A stretch of DNA of 64,000 nt from Oceanospirillaceae bacterium (GTDB lineage: Bacteria > Pseudomonadota > Gammaproteobacteria > Pseudomonadales > Oceanobacteraceae), in the NCBI GenBank assembly GCA_002724925.1, contig PBQA01000013.1:1-64000 (forward strand), read 5' to 3'. Under the pieces are notes generated by a model that was given only the letters and a program-made list of their open reading frames with translations, did no database searches and was not told the DNA's origin. How positions within the stretch are numbered: position 1 is the stretch's first letter; each line of letters begins with the position of its first letter. Made by a program: the position numbers and the translations under genes. Below, one piece after another: positions 60,198 through 64,000 of the stretch.

Positions 60198-61157
60198 ATG
60201 GCAGTACAACAACGCGATATTAGTGAAGAAGAAGTGTTCGATGACGTAGAAACAGCATCTGCTGACGATTCTGCTGAAGAAAGCGGCCAGGAAAGGTTTG
60301 CTGCGGACACATCCGGGAAAACTCTTGATGCCACTCAGATGTATCTCAATGAGATTGGTTTCTCTCCGCTGTTGTCTGCCGAAGAGGAAGTGCACTACGC
60401 TCGCCTGGCTCGTAAGGGCGACGAGATGGGCCGCCGACGCATGATCGAAAGTAACCTCCGCCTGGTGGTTAAGATCTCACGTCGTTACGTGAATCGCGGT
60501 CTTTCTCTTCTTGATCTGATCGAAGAAGGTAACCTCGGTCTGATCCGCGCCGTCGAGAAGTTTGATCCAGAACGTGGCTTCCGCTTCTCAACCTATGCGA
60601 CCTGGTGGATTCGCCAGACCATCGAACGTGCGATCATGAACCAGACCCGCACGATTCGTCTGCCGATTCATGTGGTCAAAGAATTGAACGTTTATCTGCG
60701 AGCGGCCCGTGAGCTGGCCCAGAAGCTCGATCACGAGCCAACCGCAGAAGACATTGCTGAACTGCTCGATAAGCCTGTCGCTGACGTTAAGCGCATGCTG
60801 AAGCTCAATGAACGTGTCACCTCTGTGGACACGCCGCTGGGGCCGAATTCTGACAAGTCGATTCTCGATACCATCGCTGATGAGCGTATGGAAGATCCCG
60901 GCACCGAGCTACAAAACGATGATATACAGAGCAATCTGTCTACCTGGATTGAAGAGCTGCCAGAAAAGCAGCGCGAAGTACTCTCTCGTCGCTTCGGTCT
61001 TCGTGGCTATGAGCCAAGCACGCTTGAAGATGTGGGGCGCGAAATCGGTCTGACCCGTGAACGCGTGCGCCAGATTCAGGTTGAAGCGCTGAAGCGTCTG
61101 CGCGAAGTATTTGAAAAGCACGGCCTGAATGCAGAGGTGCTGTTCGGTATGGCATAA
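60198..61157 (+). CDS. rpoS: RNA polymerase sigma factor RpoS
   Basis: 319 residues from ATG 60198, which has AGGTGGG about six bases upstream; ATG 60171 would add nine residues. Region 1.2 [16 protein letters not shown], region 2 [41 protein letters not shown] and [17 protein letters not shown], and region 4 [14 protein letters not shown] with [15 protein letters not shown] are intact. It is the general stress and stationary-phase sigma factor. The acidic N-terminus ([20 protein letters not shown]) is long. Confidence 0.97.
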   Translation: MAVQQRDISEEEVFDDVETASADDSAEESGQERFAADTSGKTLDATQMYLNEIGFSPLLSAEEEVHYARLARKGDEMGRRRMIESNLRLVVKISRRYVNRGLSLLDLIEEGNLGLIRAVEKFDPERGFRFSTYATWWIRQTIERAIMNQTRTIRLPIHVVKELNVYLRAARELAQKLDHEPTAEDIAELLDKPVADVKRMLKLNERVTSVDTPLGPNSDKSILDTIADERMEDPGTELQNDDIQSNLSTWIEELPEKQREVLSRRFGLRGYEPSTLEDVGREIGLTRERVRQIQVEALKRLREVFEKHGLNAEVLFGMA

Positions 61158-61173
61158 GCCCCATCACCGAAAA

Positions 61174-61204
61174 CAAAAAAACCGGCCACTGGCCGGTTTT
61201 TTTA
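61174..61204. terminator. Bidirectional terminator between rpoS and the MaoC-like gene
   Basis: ACCGGCC (61181-61187), loop ACT, GGCCGGT (61191-61197) with an A-run on the left and a T-run on the right. Confidence 0.92.
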
Positions 61205-61226
61205 TGTCTGCTCTGTGCGCCTGGGC

Positions 61227-62090
61227 TCAGATGTATTTCACCTGCCCCGCGAGGAATGGCTTGCCATCCTCTGGGTCGGTTAAGCCGAAATCTACGCCGT
61301 CGTTACGGACATTAAAGCCGAGCGTAGCTTTACCGGGCAGAAAGATAGGCAGCTTAAAGTCTACGGTTACTTCTGCAGGGCGGCCTTTCATGTGCGATTC
61401 GATAGATGCCATTGCTCGTGCTTTTGCCCACATACCGTGAGCAATCGGACGTTTGAAGCCGAAGGCTCTGGCCGTGAACGGAAGTAAGTGGATTGGGTTG
61501 ATATCACGCCCGAGAAGCGCGTACTTAACGCCTGTCAGAGCCGGCACTTCCCAGTCGACGATGCGTTCAGGATTCTCAAGCACATCCAGTGTTGGCGCTT
61601 TTTCCATATCCGGGTTCTTTTTACCGCGCTTGAGGAGCACGCTACGGCACTCCCAGACGAGTTCATCACCCATATACATGCGAGTGTAGAAAGTGAAGAG
61701 ATCACCGTTATGAACCTTCTCAGGGCCTATCAGGGTGCAATCGGTATCCAGGGTTGCATCAACAGGAATCTGTTTGTGTTGAGTGATGATATTACGGATA
61801 TGCACCAACCCCATGACCGGGTAAGGGTAGGCATCCGACAAAAACAACGCACTTTGCAGTGGGAAGGTCAGTAGAAAAGGAAAAGTGAACGGCAGGTACT
61901 TACTTTTTTCGAAGCCACACTGGCGGCGATACTCCTCCAGCTTGGAAGGATCGATCTTGACGTTTTTACGGGAGAAACGTGCACGTTCTTCACAGACCAG
62001 TTCCTGCTTCGGCTTCGCCGGGTTCTTCAGGGCAATACGAATGTACTGAATTACTGGTGGAGTAGGGTTCTTGATCTCTTTCGTTAACAT
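61227..62090 (-). CDS. MaoC-like double-hotdog dehydratase-type protein
   Basis: 287 residues from ATG 62090 (AGGA about eight bases upstream; the frame to 62171 is rejected). The C-terminal half carries the hydratase-2 motif GRDINPIHLLPFTARAFG with HGMWAKA following; the N-terminal half is a degenerate hotdog. Members hydrate enoyl-CoA. The carrier chain and pathway are unknown. It stands between rpoS and ssb on the minus strand. Confidence 0.85.
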   Translation of the reverse strand: MLTKEIKNPTPPVIQYIRIALKNPAKPKQELVCEERARFSRKNVKIDPSKLEEYRRQCGFEKSKYLPFTFPFLLTFPLQSALFLSDAYPYPVMGLVHIRNIITQHKQIPVDATLDTDCTLIGPEKVHNGDLFTFYTRMYMGDELVWECRSVLLKRGKKNPDMEKAPTLDVLENPERIVDWEVPALTGVKYALLGRDINPIHLLPFTARAFGFKRPIAHGMWAKARAMASIESHMKGRPAEVTVDFKLPIFLPGKATLGFNVRNDGVDFGLTDPEDGKPFLAGQVKYI

Positions 62091-62279
62091 CTGAGGCTTC
62101 CTTAATTGAATACCTGAGTCGGACTTTGTTTGGCCTATTATGCCCATTAGTCTGTAGTGAATGCGCAGCATTATAGAGTCTTAATGCAGCATTAAACTTG
62201 GCCTCAGAGACATACCGCTAACGTCGAATTTGACGTTTTGTCAGACAGGTGTCTTTTAATTTTATGGTGCCGGATACAA

Positions 62280-62303
62280 AAAACGGGGCCGAAGCCCCGT
62301 TTT
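62280..62303 (-). terminator. Terminator of ssb
   Basis: On the minus strand AACGGGGC-TTCG-GCCCCGTT then TTTTTG (plus 62282-62301). UUCG tetraloop. Confidence 0.9.
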
Positions 62304-62311
62304 CAGTTCCC

Positions 62312-62959
62312 TTAGAATGGGATGTCATCGTCAAAATCGTCAAAGCTGTTGCTCGGCTGAGGAGCCGGCTGCTGAGGCGCTTGCTGTGGTGGCTGCTGGT
62401 ATCCACCCTGGTTGCCATAACCGCCTTGAGCAGGTTGCTGTGCTGGTTGCGGAGGACGCTGTGGTGCCTGCTGGTAACCGCCTGGCTGTTGTGCCGGCTG
62501 CTGTGGAGCCTGGCGCGGTTGTTGAGGCGCTTGCTGCGGTGGTTGCTGGTAACCGCCCATGCCGCCGCTCATACCACCGCTCATGTTGCCTGGCATCTGC
62601 CCTGTGCCGGAGTTCATGCCGTCACCACGTGAGTCCAGCATCATCATTTCATTGGTGATGATTTCTGTGGTGTAACGTTTAACGCCGTCCTTTTCCCATT
62701 CACGGGTGCGCAGCTTACCTTCGAAGTACGCGCGTGAACCTTTTTTCAGGTATTGCTGGCAGATCTCAGCGAGACGGCCATAAACTGTCAGGCGGTGCCA
62801 TTCAGTCTGCTCGACCTTCTGACCCGTTGCTTTGTCGTTGTAACTTTCATCTGTTGCCAGAGACAGGTTGGCTACGGCGTTGCCATTCGGAAGGTAGCGC
62901 ACTTCCGGGTCGCGACCCAGGGTGCCGATGAGAGTGACTTTATTAACACTGCGAGCCAT
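62312..62959 (-). CDS. ssb: Single-stranded DNA-binding protein
   Basis: 215 residues, longer than E. coli SSB (178). The OB fold (to about residue 108) begins [36 protein letters not shown] long Gln/Gly/Pro-rich linker (about 120-205) with repeated [10 protein letters not shown] units is followed by the acidic protein-docking tip DFDDDIPF. It binds and protects single-stranded DNA. The 3' end of the MFS gene overlaps its start by 17 bases. Confidence 0.97.
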   Translation of the reverse strand: MARSVNKVTLIGTLGRDPEVRYLPNGNAVANLSLATDESYNDKATGQKVEQTEWHRLTVYGRLAEICQQYLKKGSRAYFEGKLRTREWEKDGVKRYTTEIITNEMMMLDSRGDGMNSGTGQMPGNMSGGMSGGMGGYQQPPQQAPQQPRQAPQQPAQQPGGYQQAPQRPPQPAQQPAQGGYGNQGGYQQPPQQAPQQPAPQPSNSFDDFDDDIPF

Positions 62960-64000
62960 GTTTTTCTCCTGTAGATTCGATCAAGGTCAGTGCGTCTTCG
63001 CGGCTGAATTCATCCGCACTGACTTTCAGATATACCGCGTCTTCTGCCGGAAGATAAAGTGCTTCAGCAACGCCAGGCAAAGCTTGAAGTGATGCCAGGG
63101 CTGAATTATCGAGGTGGCGATGGCCCGGCAGGCGGACACTGATCAGATGACGCGGAGCATTGGTCTGAGACATTAACAGCGCCCAAAGTACCACCAATGC
63201 CCCCAGTCCGACAAACAGAATTGCAGCACCGTACTGGCTGAGAATCCAACCCCCTAAGGAGCCGCCAAAAAATGCCCCAAGGAACTGCATGCTGGAGTAG
63301 ATCCCCATAGCGCTGCCCTTGGCTCCAGCGGGCGCAATTTTGCTGAGCCATGACGGTAAGCTGGCTTCCATCAGGTTGAAGCCCCAGAAGTACAATAGTA
63401 GCAATATAATCCAGTGCCAGAGTGCTGAGGCGGCGCCCATCATCAGAAGAGCAGCAGCGATAATCAGCGCTCCGGTAATGACAACGCTTTTCATGCGTTG
63501 GCGTTTTTCGGCAATGATGATCAGTGGCACCATTAATACGAAAGCGACGAGTAGCACTGGCAGGTACAGCCAGCTATGGTGATTTGCGGTGAGGCCAGCC
63601 TCTACCAGCTGTGCGGGAATGGCGACGAAAATAGCGACCATGAGGGCATGAAGAAGAAAAATGCCCAGATTCAGAGGCCACATGCGGCGGTTTTTGAGCT
63701 GTTCGACGATCACAGGCAGAGCGGCACTGGCGTCCCTGTGTTGTTTCGCAGGTGGTGCCGGGATGACCCACAGCGTGACCAGTACGCCTCCTATGGCCAG
63801 CACTGCGGTGACGGCAAAAATCAGGTGCAGGCCACCGAAAGAAGCCAGCCAGGGACCAAGGATCAGTGCGACAGAGAATGACAGGCCAATGCTCGCACCG
63901 ATGGAAGCCATGGCTTTCATCCGGTGCTCTTCGCGGGTCAGATCAGTGACCAGCGCCATAATTGCACTGGCAATGGCACCACCACCTTGCAGTGCCCGCC
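62943..64000 (-). CDS. MFS transporter (5' end outside window)
   Basis: The frame is open to the right edge; [21 protein letters not shown] just inside it is the MFS motif at transmembrane helix 4-5, so the first ~120 residues are cut off. About eight membrane segments are visible, with [26 protein letters not shown] soluble C-terminal tail of about 70 residues (from [22 protein letters not shown]) follows the last helix. The pair MFS-ssb is conserved next to uvrA in Pseudomonas. Substrate unknown. Confidence 0.9.
   Translation of the reverse strand, partial: RALQGGGAIASAIMALVTDLTREEHRMKAMASIGASIGLSFSVALILGPWLASFGGLHLIFAVTAVLAIGGVLVTLWVIPAPPAKQHRDASAALPVIVEQLKNRRMWPLNLGIFLLHALMVAIFVAIPAQLVEAGLTANHHSWLYLPVLLVAFVLMVPLIIIAEKRQRMKSVVITGALIIAAALLMMGAASALWHWIILLLLYFWGFNLMEASLPSWLSKIAPAGAKGSAMGIYSSMQFLGAFFGGSLGGWILSQYGAAILFVGLGALVVLWALLMSQTNAPRHLISVRLPGHRHLDNSALASLQALPGVAEALYLPAEDAVYLKVSADEFSREDALTLIESTGEKHGSQC

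Overview
The window looks like a chromosomal segment of a marine gammaproteobacterium of the Oceanospirillales/Pseudomonadales type. This rests on gene order: gatCAB / mreBCD-maf-rng-yhdP-nitrilase, then yjgA, ptsO-rapZ-ptsN-hpf-rpoN-lptB-lptA-lptC-kdsD-yrbG, mlaFED(B)-ibaG-murA-hisG-hisD-hisC-algW/degS, pyrG-eno-ftsB-ispD-ispF-truD-surE-pcm-DUF368-nlpD-rpoS and MFS-ssb. These blocks closely follow the order known in Pseudomonas. The genus cannot be fixed from the sequence alone. No tRNA, rRNA, CRISPR array or insertion sequence was found.

Layout. 1-1.9 kb: a short AT-richer accessory patch with the 3' end of a possible toxin gene, two related small membrane-protein genes (the second frameshifted) and a possible PD-(D/E)XK nuclease-fold gene. 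1.9-5.2 kb: gatB, gatA, gatC on the minus strand. 5.3-14.7 kb: the cell-shape and envelope run mreB-mreC-mreD-maf-rng-yhdP-nitrilase on the plus strand. 14.7-17.5 kb: a nitrite-transporter gene with a PP2C phosphatase/Ser-Thr kinase fusion gene, preceded by a sigma-54 promoter and an RNA leader with the form of an ANTAR (NasR/NasT) attenuator. 17.7-27.2 kb: yjgA, mgtE, the nitrogen PTS and rpoN genes, and LPS transport genes, all minus. 27.4-35.1 kb: Mla lipid transport, ibaG, murA and histidine genes, plus. 35.1-40.5 kb: degS-like protease, Nif3-like protein, DUF808 protein, a porin and a DMT permease. 41-44 kb: pyrG and eno. 44.1-54.1 kb: the main accessory stretch, with two tandem structured repeats, orphan genes, two tandem diguanylate cyclases (one broken by an amber codon), NADAR, pirin, a thioesterase, a three-gene unit of unknown function and a DUF4397 lipoprotein. 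54.2-61.2 kb: ftsB to rpoS. 61.2-64 kb: a MaoC-like protein, ssb and the 3' part of an MFS transporter.

Several genes work together. RpoN is encoded here, and a sigma-54 promoter lies about 4 kb away in front of the nitrite transporter. PtsN, NPr and RapZ are the regulatory PTS and small-RNA control genes usual beside rpoN. LptA/B/C, KdsD, Mla, YhdP, MreBCD, MurA, FtsB, NlpD and PopT (DUF368) all serve the cell envelope.

Against the usual order, kdsC (between kdsD and lptC), mlaC (between mlaD and mlaB) and tldD/pmbA (around yjgA) are missing here. The strongest unusual signals are the sigma-54/ANTAR leader, the pair of hairpin repeats after eno whose stems differ but stay self-complementary, the unknown operon at 49.7-52.5 kb, and the candidate toxin/immunity remnants at the left edge.
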